Source: Lathyrus oleraceus (Eukaryota; Streptophyta; Magnoliopsida; Fabales; Fabaceae). From it: a stretch of 64,000 bases of DNA. The number at the start of each line of letters is the position of its first letter. Positions within the stretch are counted from its first letter, which is position 1. Position numbers and translations under genes: made by a program. The notes below the pieces were generated by a model, which searched no databases, was not told where the DNA came from, and saw only the letters and a program-made list of their open reading frames with translations. Positions 45,094-54,890 of this stretch are shown here, piece after piece. The stretch spans positions 425,096,319-425,160,318 of the forward strand of contig NC_066584.1 of assembly GCF_024323335.1 (NCBI RefSeq), given 5' to 3'.

Positions 45094-47694
45094 CTAAGGG
45101 TTTGGAGGAGGAGGAAGTCTCTGTAGTAGCATGGCAAACATATTCTGGAGGTTTTCATTCAGAGCGTCTTGTTTGTCCATCCTTGCCCGGAGCTCACTCT
45201 GATCTTGCTTGATCTCTTTCTGATCTTGCTTGATCTCCTTCAGAGTGTTAAGAATCAGAGGGATCGCAGAGGAAGACTCCCCCTGAATCAGAGCCTGCTG
45301 AGTTTCAGCTTCAGCAGCAGCTTGGGCTTCTGCATCTGCCTTAGCCTTGGCTTCAGCTTCCTGAATTCTCAGAAGTTCTGCTTCCTTTGCCAGGCGTTCT
45401 TCTTCCAATCTCTTAGCTTCTTCTTCTGCTTCCTTAGCCAACCTTTCTTCTTCCAATCTCTTAGCCTCAGCTTCTCTAGCCAGTCTCTCTTCCTCTAACC
45501 TTCTGGCCTCAGCTTCTCTAGCCAGTCTCTCTTGAAGTCTTTCCTCAGAGTCTCTGATGTAGCCATTTCTGACTTGTTCAGAGATACTCTTCAGCCTATA
45601 AGACTCAGAGGTCATCCAACTAATAACTCTGTTCCAGTGTGTCCTAACAGATTTAGGATCATCACTGACTTCAGAATTTTTAGCCAGAGACTTGATCTTC
45701 TGGACTGAGGATTCTGCAACCTGAATAATGGCCTCCTCAAGGGTAGGTGTGATAATTTTAGGTTCAGGTTCAGGTGAAAGAGGTGGAGAGTTTTGAGGGC
45801 TGAGATTTAGAGGTTGAGGTTCAGTTTCTGGTTCTGGCTGGGGTTCAGATTCTGCTTCTGGTTGAAGTTCAGAATCTTGGTCTGGTTGAAGACTGGGGGA
45901 TGAAGCATAGAGTGGGTTTACATCTAATGGGTCAGAGTCTGGGCTAGGTACAGCGGGAATTAATGGTGGAGTGATATAAGGTTCAGATGGGCGAATTACA
46001 GATGGTTGAGTTTCAGAGGGTGTGGTGGTTGTTTGTGGTGGAAGTGAAGTTTGATTTTCAGAGGTGATGGTGGTTGTTTGTTGTGGAATAGAAGTTCGGA
46101 GGGGAGAGGTTACTTCAGTTTGTGTTTGAGTTTGTGGGGCGAAATTTTTAGCATAAATTTCAGCTATTGTTGGGGAGTTTGGGTCAGAGTGTTCTTGATC
46201 AGAGGACTCATGATCAGAGAACTCTTGGTCAGAAGAAGGTGAGAGGTAAGGGGGTGATTCATAATCAGAGGATGATGAAGAACTGTGGTGATATAGTTGA
46301 TTAGGGTCAGAGGTTGTTGTAAAAGTACGGGCAATTTTTAGAACAGGTGGAGGTTGAGAGGTTCTGATGGTAGATGGTGGTATTTCAGCGGTGGTATATA
46401 TTGGTTGAGAGGAGAGAGGGTTAGAGGAAGCCATTACAGATTCAGAAGAGACAGGAGGAATGGACTTACCAGAGGAGACATTCAGAGGTGCTGAAGCTTT
46501 GGTGCCAGAGGTTTCTCCAATTCTGGCTTTCTTTGCCTTCCTTGCTTCCTCAGCTATCTTCTTCTCAGAAAGGCCTCTTTTGTATCTGACCAGATCTTCT
46601 ACAGAGTCCAGACAGTCTTCTAGGCGAAAATCAGAGATATCAATGCCTTCATCCAGACGATCCTGAAGGTAGATAGCAATGGCATCTCTGGGTTCGTTCT
46701 TGAAGAACCTTTCAAGGCCATGAGGCATCTTCCTCTGATCCTTCAGAGCTTCCCAGGTCACATTCATAGTGGGCTTGACTCTGATGTCCTTGATGATTCC
46801 CATACTCCTCAGATTTCTGGCATTCAGAGGCTTTCCAACGTCAATTGCCAGATCATCCATACATCTGGTCTTCTCCAGAGCATCTACCAGCCCATGCTCA
46901 ATGAAGATGTCAGAGAGCAATCTTCCCAGAGGAATGTAGGATCTGGGCTTCATATTATTCCTTGTTTCTCTGACTGAATCCCTCAGATATCTGAAGAGAA
47001 GAACAGGGAGGTTGATTGGAATACCCTTCTGAATACAGTAGAGGATGCACTTCTGATCAGCATTTATATAATCTGAAGAGTTGGAGGCTGGACGATGATG
47101 GATTGTTCCCAGAATAATCTTCAACCAAACTCGGAGGTTCTGATGAAGCTCCTTGTTCTTAGATGGGTTTCCTTCAACGTTTGCTTTGAAGATAGTAGGG
47201 TTAATGACTTCTGTGATGCGCTTGGACCTTGGAGGAATGTTGTAAATCCTTTTACCTCCAGCTTTCTCCATATTCAGCAAAGAAGCAATAGACGCTTCTG
47301 TGATAATGATCTTCACACCCAGAACAAAAGAAACGATGAACTCATCATCAGCATCTGCACATCTCCAGAATTCTTTCACCAGAAGAGGATAGATTGGACC
47401 ATACAATCTGTTGAAGTAGGTTTCCCAACCTTGCTTGCGAAGATCTTCAGTTAAATCAACGCCATTTCTTTTCAAATTCTCAAAGTCCACAAGTGATTCA
47501 CACAGTACATCCAAACCTTCAAAGGGAGTAGAAAGATGAATGTGTTGTTCACGTTCCAAAATGTGAGGTTCTTTGTAAACTGGGGTTGTGGTAACATCTA
47601 CAACCATGGGTGTTTGAGTGTTTGAAGTTTGGGGGTTAGAAGCAGCTTCCATTTGTTGGGAGAAGTTAAAAACAGCTTGTTCTTGAGGATTCAT
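45094..47694 (-). CDS. Copia-2 third ORF, 866 aa, function unknown (env position)
   Basis: Open ORF downstream of pol on the same strand, ATG at 47692-47694. Residues ~55-330 are a globular domain (FEGLDVLCESLVDFENL, GWETYFNRLYGPIYPLLVKEFW, IITEASIASLLNM). It resembles the legume 'putative plant transposon protein' domain; that is recall, not a search. Residues ~395-650 are Ser/Thr/Pro/Glu-rich. Residues ~715-800 form a long coiled coil of RLEEERLAKEAE-type repeats, then an EIKQDQ repeat and a Pro tail. SIRE elements have an env-like ORF at this place, but I see no signal peptide, no membrane span and no cleavage site, so envelope function is not supported. A TATA box lies ~117 bp upstream, suggesting its own transcript. 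Confidence 0.85.
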   Translation of the reverse strand: MNPQEQAVFNFSQQMEAASNPQTSNTQTPMVVDVTTTPVYKEPHILEREQHIHLSTPFEGLDVLCESLVDFENLKRNGVDLTEDLRKQGWETYFNRLYGPIYPLLVKEFWRCADADDEFIVSFVLGVKIIITEASIASLLNMEKAGGKRIYNIPPRSKRITEVINPTIFKANVEGNPSKNKELHQNLRVWLKIILGTIHHRPASNSSDYINADQKCILYCIQKGIPINLPVLLFRYLRDSVRETRNNMKPRSYIPLGRLLSDIFIEHGLVDALEKTRCMDDLAIDVGKPLNARNLRSMGIIKDIRVKPTMNVTWEALKDQRKMPHGLERFFKNEPRDAIAIYLQDRLDEGIDISDFRLEDCLDSVEDLVRYKRGLSEKKIAEEARKAKKARIGETSGTKASAPLNVSSGKSIPPVSSESVMASSNPLSSQPIYTTAEIPPSTIRTSQPPPVLKIARTFTTTSDPNQLYHHSSSSSSDYESPPYLSPSSDQEFSDHESSDQEHSDPNSPTIAEIYAKNFAPQTQTQTEVTSPLRTSIPQQTTTITSENQTSLPPQTTTTPSETQPSVIRPSEPYITPPLIPAVPSPDSDPLDVNPLYASSPSLQPDQDSELQPEAESEPQPEPETEPQPLNLSPQNSPPLSPEPEPKIITPTLEEAIIQVAESSVQKIKSLAKNSEVSDDPKSVRTHWNRVISWMTSESYRLKSISEQVRNGYIRDSEERLQERLAREAEARRLEEERLAREAEAKRLEEERLAKEAEEEAKRLEEERLAKEAELLRIQEAEAKAKADAEAQAAAEAETQQALIQGESSSAIPLILNTLKEIKQDQKEIKQDQSELRARMDKQDALNENLQNMFAMLLQRLPPPPNP
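45385..45540 (-). repeat. 42-bp coding repeat in the third ORF
   Basis: Imperfect 14-codon repeats (RLEEERLAREAEA and variants), about four units, encoding the coiled coil. Unit number could vary by slippage. Confidence 0.75.
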
Positions 47695-48178
47695 GATGAA
47701 GATTGATGAAGAAGATGAAGAACTGAGAAGGTTGCAGAGAAAACTTCGAGAGAGGGTTTAGGGTTTAAGAGTGAGTGAGAGTGATAAGTGTGTGAAATGT
47801 GAGAAAAGTGTTTATATACTAAGGGTAAAAACACATGCAAAACGACACACATACCAGCGTTAGCACAAAAACCAAAATAGCACGTTTGGGGGAAAAAAGA
47901 TTACAGCTCATTAATGAATGTCTAATCCCAACAGTAAGCACACTGCTCAAGGAGATTTCAAGCGTTCTGACCTTTGATTTCTTTTGACAGCTGTCTAGAA
48001 GTTCTAGGGTTAGACGCATGTTCCCCACGTGTTGATGTTTCTGATCTTCAGGAATACCAAAGGATTTCTGAAGATTTCTAACTCAGATATCTTCTTAACT
48101 TGGTAGAAGTATCAGAGTCAGAGGCAGAAGTGTATTTGTTTTTATCAGATTCTCATTTTACATGTTCAGAGCCAAATT
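47695..48178 (-). promoter_or_regulatory. Spacer between pol and third ORF with internal promoter-like sequence
   Basis: 484 bp without a gene. On the minus strand it contains AGTATATAAACAC (TATATAAA at 47811-47818). This is followed by a CT-rich stretch with AAACCCTAAACCCTCTCTC and TTCTTCATCTTCTTCATC just before the ATG. This is the look of a plant core promoter and 5' leader. Confidence 0.55.
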
Positions 48179-51100
48179 TTACTCAGGACAATTTTTAATG
48201 TTCAGATTTTCTAAGATGAAACGAAATCTATCTTCAGCTAGAGGCTTAGTAAAGATATCTGCCCATTGATGTTCTGTATCAATGAACTTCAGCGTTACTA
48301 TCCCTTTCTGAACATAGTCTCTAATAAAATGATGTTTTATTTCTATGTGTTTGGCTCTGGAATGTAGAATGGGATTCTTACTTAAACAAATAGCAGCAGT
48401 ATTATCACAAAGGATAGGAATGTTACTCTCAAAGATTTGTAGATCTTCTAGCTGATGTTTCATCCAGAGCATCTGAGTTGTGCATAGTGATGCTGAGATA
48501 TATTCTGCTTCTGCAGTTGATAGAGCAATTGTTGACTGTCTTTTGCTAGCCCAGGAGATTAAGTTGTTTCCCAGAAGCTGGCAATTTCCAGATGTACTTT
48601 TTCGTTCTATTCTATCTCCTGCATAATCTGCATCACAATAACCAGAAAGCCTATACTCTGATGTTTTCTCATACATCAGGCCCAGGTTAGGGGTTCCTTT
48701 CAGATACTTAAGAATTCTCTTAACAGCTGTTAAATGAGATTCTCTAGGATCTGATTGGAATCTGGCACAAAGACAGACGCTGAAGAGAATATCAGGACGA
48801 GTAGCAGTCAGATAGAGAAGAGAGCCTATCATACCTCGATAGAGCTTCTGACAAACCTTGTTGCTTACCTCTTCCTTCTCCAGAATGCAAGTTGGATGCA
48901 TGGGAGTCTTTGCAGAATTGCATTCAGACATATCAAACTTCTTCAGAACGTCTTTAATGTACTTGCTTTGATGAATGTACGTGACTTCTGGAGTTTGATT
49001 GATTTGAATTCCCAGAAAGAACTTTAGTTCTTGCATTAGACTCATTTCAAATTCTGCCTGCATTAACTTAGAAAATTCTTGGCAAACAGAGATATTAGCA
49101 GAACCAAAAATAATGTCATCAACATAAATTTGGCATATCATGAGATCATTTTTATGATTTTTACAGAAGAGTGTAGAATCAACTTTCCCTCTGATAAAAT
49201 TTTGTTCCAGAAGAAAATTACTTAAGCGTTCATACCAAGCTCTGGGAGCTTGTTTAAGTCCATATAAGGATTTCTTAAGTTTGAAAACATGTTCTGGAAA
49301 ATTTGAGTTTTCAAAACCAGGAGGTTGATTAACATACACTTCTTCTGAAATATAACCATTTAGAAATGCACTCTTGACATCCATTTGGTATAATTTTATA
49401 GAGTGATTAATAGCAAATGATACAAGAAGACGAATAGACTCTAACCTTGCGACTGGAGCAAAAGTTTCATTATAATCAATACCTTCTTGTTGACTATAAC
49501 CTTGAGCTACCAGTCGTGCTTTGTTTCTGACAACTTCTCCTTTCTCGTTCAGTTTGTTTCTGAACACCCATCTGGTTCCAATGACATGAGTGCCTCTGGG
49601 TTTAGGAACGAGATCCCAGACATCATTCTTGGAGAATTGATCTAACTCTTCTTGCATAGCTGCCACCCAATCATTATCTTGAAGAGCTTCATCACAGGAC
49701 GTAGGCTCAATCAGAGACACTAGTCCCAGAGGAATATCTTCAGAAGTTCTGAAGGTAGATCTGGTTCTAACAGGTTCATCTTTGTTTCCCAAAATCAACT
49801 CTTCAGATACGTTGCTACGACTCTTGACTTTCCTTAGAATTTCTGGAGATTTAATTTCTTCAGAGTCTGGAGTGACAGTTGCTTCTGGAGTTTTCTCAGA
49901 TTCTACCAGAGTGATCTCTAAATCTGCAAACTTTTCAACTAGCTTTGACTTTTCAGGGTAAAGCTTATCATCAAATCTAACATGGATTGATTCCTCCACA
50001 ATTTTGGTTTCTGTGTTGTATACTCTATAGCCTTTAGAGCGTTCTGAGTATCCTAACATAATACCTTTCTGTGCTTTGGAATCAAACTTGTTCAGATGTT
50101 CTTTAGTATTTAATATAAAGCAAATGCATCCAAAAGGATGAAAATATGAAATGTTGGGTTTTCTTCCCTTACACAGTTCATAGGGAGTCTTATCCAGAAT
50201 AGGTCTAATAGAGATTCTATTCTGAATGTAACACGCTGTATTTACAGCTTCTGCCCAAAAGTGCTTTGCTACATTTGTTTCATTGATCATGGTTCTGGCC
50301 ATTTCTTGGAGTGTCCTATTCTTCCTCTCTACAACTCCATTTTGTTGTGGAGTTCTAGGGCAGGAGAAATCATGGGATATTCCATTAGAATCAAATAATT
50401 CTTCAAAATCTTTATTTTCAAATTCTCCACCATGATCACTTCTGACTCTAACAATTTTAGAGTCAAATTCTTTTTGCACTTTAGAACAGAAACTGGTGAA
50501 TACAGAGTGAGACTCACTCTTGTGCTTTAGGAATTTTACCCATGTCCAGCGGCTGTAATCATCAACGATTACAAGTCCATACTTCTTTCCATTGACTGAT
50601 GCTGTTTTCACAGGACCAAATAAGTCAATGTGAAGAAGCTCCAGAGGCTTGGAGGTAGAAACAACATTTTTCTTTTTAAAAGATGTTTTTGAAAACTTTC
50701 CTTTCTGACAAGCTTCACACAGAGCATCTGAAGAAAACTTCAGTTTAGGTAAGCCTCTGACTAACTCAAGTTTAGTTAGCTGAGAAAGTTTTCTCATGCT
50801 AATGTGGCCTAAGCGTCTATGCCATACCCATTGCTCTTCGTGAACTGACATTAAACATTTAACATTTTGATCTTTTAAATCAGAAAGATTTATTTTATAA
50901 ATGTTGTTTTTCCTCTTGCCTGTGAAAAGGACAGAGCCATCGTTCTGATTAATGGCTTTACACGTTTTTTGATTAAAGATTACATCATAACCGTTATCAC
51001 TTAATTGACTTATGGATAACAAGTTATGCATTAATCCTTCTACATAAAGAACATCAGATATAGAGGGAAGAGTACCATTACCAATAGTTCCGGAGCCTCT

Positions 51101-51259
51101 GATCCTTCCTTTCTGATCTCCTCCGAAGCCTACAAAGCCAGCGTCTTTAAGTTCCAGGCTTTGGAACATAGACTTTCTTCCCGTCATATGTCGCGAGCAT
51201 CCAGAGTCCAGGTACCATGACTGGTGTCTGAACTTTGCTGCATAGGATATCTGCAACAT
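48179..51259 (-). CDS. pol: Copia-2 Pol polyprotein (PR-INT-RT-RNase H), 1026 aa
   Basis: Open throughout. Order from the N-terminus: protease WYLDSGCSRHMTG (DSG active site, residues ~16-28); pre-integrase HHCC zinc finger (HRRLGH, then CEACQKGK); integrase core (ELLHIDLFGP, VRSDHGGEFEN, PQQNGVVERKNRT, the D,D,E triad); linker; RVT_2 reverse transcriptase ([43 protein letters not shown]); RNase H (GYCDADYAGD, ALSTAEAEYIS, LCDNTAAICLSKNP); and ADIFTKPL near the end. It should process the polyprotein, reverse-transcribe the RNA and integrate the DNA. It overlaps the end of gag by 113 nt in the +1 frame, so it needs a frameshift or follows a 1-nt change. The ATG at 51259 may not be a true start. 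Confidence 0.93.
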   Translation of the reverse strand: MLQISYAAKFRHQSWYLDSGCSRHMTGRKSMFQSLELKDAGFVGFGGDQKGRIRGSGTIGNGTLPSISDVLYVEGLMHNLLSISQLSDNGYDVIFNQKTCKAINQNDGSVLFTGKRKNNIYKINLSDLKDQNVKCLMSVHEEQWVWHRRLGHISMRKLSQLTKLELVRGLPKLKFSSDALCEACQKGKFSKTSFKKKNVVSTSKPLELLHIDLFGPVKTASVNGKKYGLVIVDDYSRWTWVKFLKHKSESHSVFTSFCSKVQKEFDSKIVRVRSDHGGEFENKDFEELFDSNGISHDFSCPRTPQQNGVVERKNRTLQEMARTMINETNVAKHFWAEAVNTACYIQNRISIRPILDKTPYELCKGRKPNISYFHPFGCICFILNTKEHLNKFDSKAQKGIMLGYSERSKGYRVYNTETKIVEESIHVRFDDKLYPEKSKLVEKFADLEITLVESEKTPEATVTPDSEEIKSPEILRKVKSRSNVSEELILGNKDEPVRTRSTFRTSEDIPLGLVSLIEPTSCDEALQDNDWVAAMQEELDQFSKNDVWDLVPKPRGTHVIGTRWVFRNKLNEKGEVVRNKARLVAQGYSQQEGIDYNETFAPVARLESIRLLVSFAINHSIKLYQMDVKSAFLNGYISEEVYVNQPPGFENSNFPEHVFKLKKSLYGLKQAPRAWYERLSNFLLEQNFIRGKVDSTLFCKNHKNDLMICQIYVDDIIFGSANISVCQEFSKLMQAEFEMSLMQELKFFLGIQINQTPEVTYIHQSKYIKDVLKKFDMSECNSAKTPMHPTCILEKEEVSNKVCQKLYRGMIGSLLYLTATRPDILFSVCLCARFQSDPRESHLTAVKRILKYLKGTPNLGLMYEKTSEYRLSGYCDADYAGDRIERKSTSGNCQLLGNNLISWASKRQSTIALSTAEAEYISASLCTTQMLWMKHQLEDLQIFESNIPILCDNTAAICLSKNPILHSRAKHIEIKHHFIRDYVQKGIVTLKFIDTEHQWADIFTKPLAEDRFRFILENLNIKNCPE

Positions 51260-52943
51260 AGATAATCTTATCTTTCGGTACCCAGAATCTCTTGGGTCCT
51301 TTCAGATTAGTTTTCCCAGAGTTTCTTACAACTTTGGGTCTTCTAGCATTTTTAAATTTGTGTTCTTGTGTGTGTGTGTAGTGGTATGAGAAAGGCGATT
51401 TAATTTGGTTACTGGTAGAAGTTTTATCAGAATCAGAATCATACCCAATTCCCTTTTTATTATTCTGACCTACTCCATAAATCATGGATGCCATAATACT
51501 CCTATTTATCCCATTCTTCAGAAATTGTTGAAAGGCTTCTTCATATTTATAAATAATTTCATTTGAAGTTTGTGGTGCTTGAGACAACACTTCTTCTAAT
51601 TTTAAGCTTTTTGTTTTAGCTCCATCTCTTTCTAACGTTAAAGATTTGATTGTATCTTCATGTGCTAGAATTGTTGTCTCAAGTTCACTACATTCTTCAG
51701 ATTTTGCTTTAAGAAGGCCTTTAATGCTTTTAACTTTTTGTTTTAATTTCTGAAGAGAGGTAAGAGTTTCTAATAAACATGATTCTAAGTCAGATCTAGA
51801 AAGTTCAGAAAATACCTCTTCAGATTCTTCATCTGAGCTGCTGGATGTGGTAGCCATAAATGCTACGTTGGCTTGTTCATCAGAGTCAGATTCTGATGAT
51901 CCTGATTCACTATCGTCCCAGGTCGCCATTAATCCCTTCTTTGTTCTGAAGGCATTTTTCTTGAAGCTTTCTTTCTTAGAGTTATCTTTCTTCAGCTTGG
52001 GGCATTCATTTCTATAATGACCTGTTTCTTTACATTCAAAACAGGTAATATCTTTATTAGGTTTACCTTTTGAAGTTGACTCTGATCTATCCCCTCTGGG
52101 TCTTGATCTTCTGAAGTTGTTGTTGTTCCTTCTTTTCCAGAGTTGCTTAACTCTTCTGGTTAGTAAGGACAGTTCTTCTTCATCATCAGAGTCTTCAGGT
52201 TCAGAGTCGTCAGTATCTGCAGTTTCTGCCTGGAGAGCTTTGGTTCTGTCTGACTTCCGTCTTTCAGGTCTGGACTTCAGCGCCACTGACTTGTTCCTTT
52301 TCTGAGGCTCATCCTCCTCTAGTTCTATCTCATGACTTCTGAGAGAGCTAACAAGTTCTTCAAGGCTGATGTTGTTCAGATCCTTTGATAGCTTCAGAGC
52401 AGTAACCATTGGTCTCCATTTCTTTGGCAGACTTCTGACAATCTTCTTAACATGATCTGCAGTCGTATATCCCTTGTCTAGCACTTTAAGACCTGCAATA
52501 AGAGTTTGGAATCTGGAAAACATAGCTTCTATAGCTTCGTCATCTTCCATCTTGAAGGCTTCATACTTCTGGATCAACGCCAGAGCCTTCGTCTCCTTGA
52601 CTTGGGAGTTTCCTTCATGGGTCATCTTCAGAGAGTCAAGTATATCTTTAGCCGTCTCTCTGTTGGTGATCTTTTCGTATTCGTTGTATGATATAGCATT
52701 TAGAAGTATTGTTCTGGCCTTGTGATGATTTTTGAACTCACGTTTCTGATCTTCTGACATTTTGCTTCTGGGAACTTCAGCTCCATTTAAGGTTGGAGGT
52801 TTGTATCCATCTGTGACAATGTCCCAGAGGTCAGCATCATAACCCAGAAAGAAACTTTCGATTCTATCTTTCCAGTAATCAAGCTTTTCTCCATCAAAAA
52901 CAGGAGGCTTGGCATTGTAAGAATCTTTCTCATTTGAGTGGGC
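51147..52943 (-). CDS. gag: Copia-2 Gag, 598 aa
   Basis: I chose the ATG at 52943; six more codons upstream lead only to a GTG. The N-terminal UBN2-type gag domain covers residues ~8-210 ([60 protein letters not shown]). Then come an acidic linker, one CCHC zinc knuckle CFECKETGHYRNEC (residues ~301-314), a Ser/Asp-rich stretch and a short coiled coil. The product forms the particle and binds RNA. The last ~35 codons read the protease start region in the wrong frame, which suggests the natural gag-pol boundary lies near 51250. The leader between PBS and ATG is only ~67 bp. Confidence 0.92.
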   Translation of the reverse strand, partial: AHSNEKDSYNAKPPVFDGEKLDYWKDRIESFFLGYDADLWDIVTDGYKPPTLNGAEVPRSKMSEDQKREFKNHHKARTILLNAISYNEYEKITNRETAKDILDSLKMTHEGNSQVKETKALALIQKYEAFKMEDDEAIEAMFSRFQTLIAGLKVLDKGYTTADHVKKIVRSLPKKWRPMVTALKLSKDLNNISLEELVSSLRSHEIELEEDEPQKRNKSVALKSRPERRKSDRTKALQAETADTDDSEPEDSDDEEELSLLTRRVKQLWKRRNNNNFRRSRPRGDRSESTSKGKPNKDITCFECKETGHYRNECPKLKKDNSKKESFKKNAFRTKKGLMATWDDSESGSSESDSDEQANVAFMATTSSSSDEESEEVFSELSRSDLESCLLETLTSLQKLKQKVKSIKGLLKAKSEECSELETTILAHEDTIKSLTLERDGAKTKSLKLEEVLSQAPQTSNEIIYKYEEAFQQFLKNGINRSIMASMIYGVGQNNKKGIGYDSDSDKTSTSNQIKSPFSYHYTHTQEHKFKNARRPKVVRNSGKTNLKGPKRFWVPKDKIIYVADILCSKVQTPVMVPGLWMLATYDGKKVYVPKPGT

Positions 52944-53010
52944 CATTTGTTTTTCTCGCACTGGATCTCTCTACACGGTTAAGTGTTTGATTTGAAAATC
53001 AATAACAGAG

Positions 53011-53027
53011 CCGGAGCTCTGATACCA
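53011..53027 (-). promoter_or_regulatory. Copia-2 primer-binding site (initiator Met-tRNA)
   Basis: TGGTATCAGAGCTCCGG on the minus strand, 2 bp from the LTR end. TGGTATCAGAGC is the usual site complementary to plant initiator methionine tRNA. Confidence 0.9.
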
Positions 53028-53029
53028 AT

Positions 53030-54112
53030 TGAAGGTGAGAAAAACAAGAAAGGGGGGTTTGAATTGTTTGAAAAATAAGCGCTTTTGCAAAATGAAATCA
53101 CACAAAGATTTTATACTGGTTCGCTTATAACACAAAGCTACTCCAGTCCACCCGGCCAAGGTGATTTCGCCTTCAACAAGGACTTAATCCACTAATCTTG
53201 AAAGATTACAAACAACCCCTAAGAGAAAAGAAAATGTCTTAGTCCTCTCAAGTCTACAGACTACAACAGGTCACTTGAGGAAATCAAATAAAAATAGATA
53301 CAAGATGTGTAATCTAGAGTGCTTCTAAGAAAGCAAATATTACAAACTTAAGAACAAATTTTTCACTTGATAAGCAACAGCTTAGTGAAAATCTTTGAAG
53401 AACAAAGATGTTTTTCTTGAGCGTGATATAATTTCAGTATAGTTTTGGCTAGTGATTTCTTCGTGTATGCTGAATGAGATTTCTTCTCTATTTATAGGAG
53501 TTGAAGTAGAGTTGAAGTAGCGTTGAATCTGTTGGATATTGAGATGTAATTACGCCATTCCATTAATAGCTTCTGCAGTAGACTTTTTCACTTAGAAGTG
53601 ACTACTTACCACAATTAGTATCTTTTCTCTTGGAAGTGGAGATTAACGTCTCTTTCTAATTGAGGAAATCCATTTGCAGAACTTTAACTTGGCTTAAACG
53701 TTACTTCATCATGATTAACAATTCTGATTAGAGTCTTTGTGTATCTGGAGAAATTGGCTTCTGATGTTATCTCTTGAAAGTTCAGATGACGCTTGATAAC
53801 TTCAGACTTTGCAGAAGGCATTTGTTCAGAGTCAGAGCTTCTAGACTTTACTTCATGTTCAGATGCTTCTGATATTTTGTAGTTTTGTCCAGAGTCAGAG
53901 CTTCTTGAAACGAGATTTCACTTTAGATGCTTCTGATACTTGAGATTTTGCATCTGATCTTGTTTTGCATCTGATGACATCATCAGATTTATTTCTTCTT
54001 TCTTTAGAACCCTGCACACTTAGAAACTTTTCGTTAGGGTGCCACTTTTGGTTTCATCCTTTGTTATCATCAAAATCATGGAATCTATTGTAGAACTATT
54101 TTTGTTCTTACA
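53030..54112 (-). repeat. Copia-2 5' LTR
   Basis: 1083 bp, the same as 43524-44606 except one base seen by eye. A TATA box (TATAAATAG) on the minus strand at 53488-53496 is the promoter for the genomic RNA. Confidence 0.92.
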
Positions 54113-54117
54113 TACTT
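54113..54117 (+). repeat. Target-site duplication of Copia-2, right copy (TACTT)
   Basis: Pairs with 43519-43523. Confidence 0.9.
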
Positions 54118-54157
54118 CACTGTGTTCAGTATCGATCCATTTTGTGTGTGAGGAACA

Positions 54158-54890
54158 ATGGTCACTGCTAACACTGTTAACAACAATGAGAGAGATCACT
54201 ATAGTGTTAAACCACCGGTCTTTGATGGTGAGAAGTTTGATTACTGGAAAGATATAATATAGAGTTTCTTTCTTGTATATGATGTTGATCTCTGGGATCT
54301 TGTAGTCGATGTCTATGTTCACCCAGTTAATGCTGAAGGAAATAATATAGCAAGAAGTGCTATGACAGATCAACAAAAGAAGGATTTCAAAAATCATCAT
54401 AAGGCTAGAACGATATTGATTAATGTTATCTCTTATACTGAGTATGAGAAGATAACTAACAAATATTCTACTAAGTCTATTTTTGATTCCTTAAGAATGA
54501 CTCATGAAGGGAATGCTCAAGTTAAGGAGACAAAGGATTTGGCCTTAATCCAGAAGTATGAAGCATTCAAAATGGAAAGACCCAAAGGAATTCACGTTAT
54601 TGGAATAAAGTGGGTCTTCATGAACAAGTTGAACGAACAAGGAGAGGTAGTAAGAAACAAGGCTCGACTGGTAGCACAAGGTTATAGTCAACAAGAGGGG
54701 ATTTACTACACATAAACCTTTGCAATAGTTACCAGGTTCGAGTTTATTTGTCTCTTAATTTTATTTATTTTTAATCATAACATCATCTTGTATCAGATGG
54801 ATGTTAAGAGTGCATTTCTGAATGGTTACATTACTGAAGAAGTATATGTACACCAATCCCCTAGTTTTGAAAATCCTAAAAATTTAGATT
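54158..54890 (+). pseudogene. Copia-1 gag joined to an RT fragment
   Basis: ATG at 54158. The first ~138 codons match the Copia-2 Gag N-terminus ([55 protein letters not shown]), with a TAG at 54260-54262. At about 54572 the frame passes directly, still in phase, into RT ([33 protein letters not shown]) and stops at TAA 54713-54715. More RT similarity (MDVKSAFLNGYITEEVYV) follows at 54799-54877. The rest of gag, the protease and the integrase are deleted (about 3.5 kb by comparison with Copia-2). Not functional. Confidence 0.8.

Larger units (their letters stand above)
43524..54112 (-). mobile_element. Copia-2: young complete Maximus/SIRE-type element, 10.6 kb
   Basis: Complete Ty1/copia element on the minus strand, flanked by TACTT. 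Both LTRs are 1083 bp. Comparing them by eye I found one difference (CTC at ~43733 versus GTC at ~53239). It has a PBS for initiator Met-tRNA, open gag, open pol, a third 866-codon ORF, and a polypurine tract. Domain order in pol (PR-INT-RT-RH) is that of copia; the extra ORF after pol is typical of the SIRE/Maximus lineage. The near-identical LTRs point to a recent insertion. Confidence 0.93.

Noticed and set aside
46051..47454. Plus-strand ORFs opposite the third ORF of Copia-2
   Set aside because: Shadows of the 866-codon minus-strand ORF.
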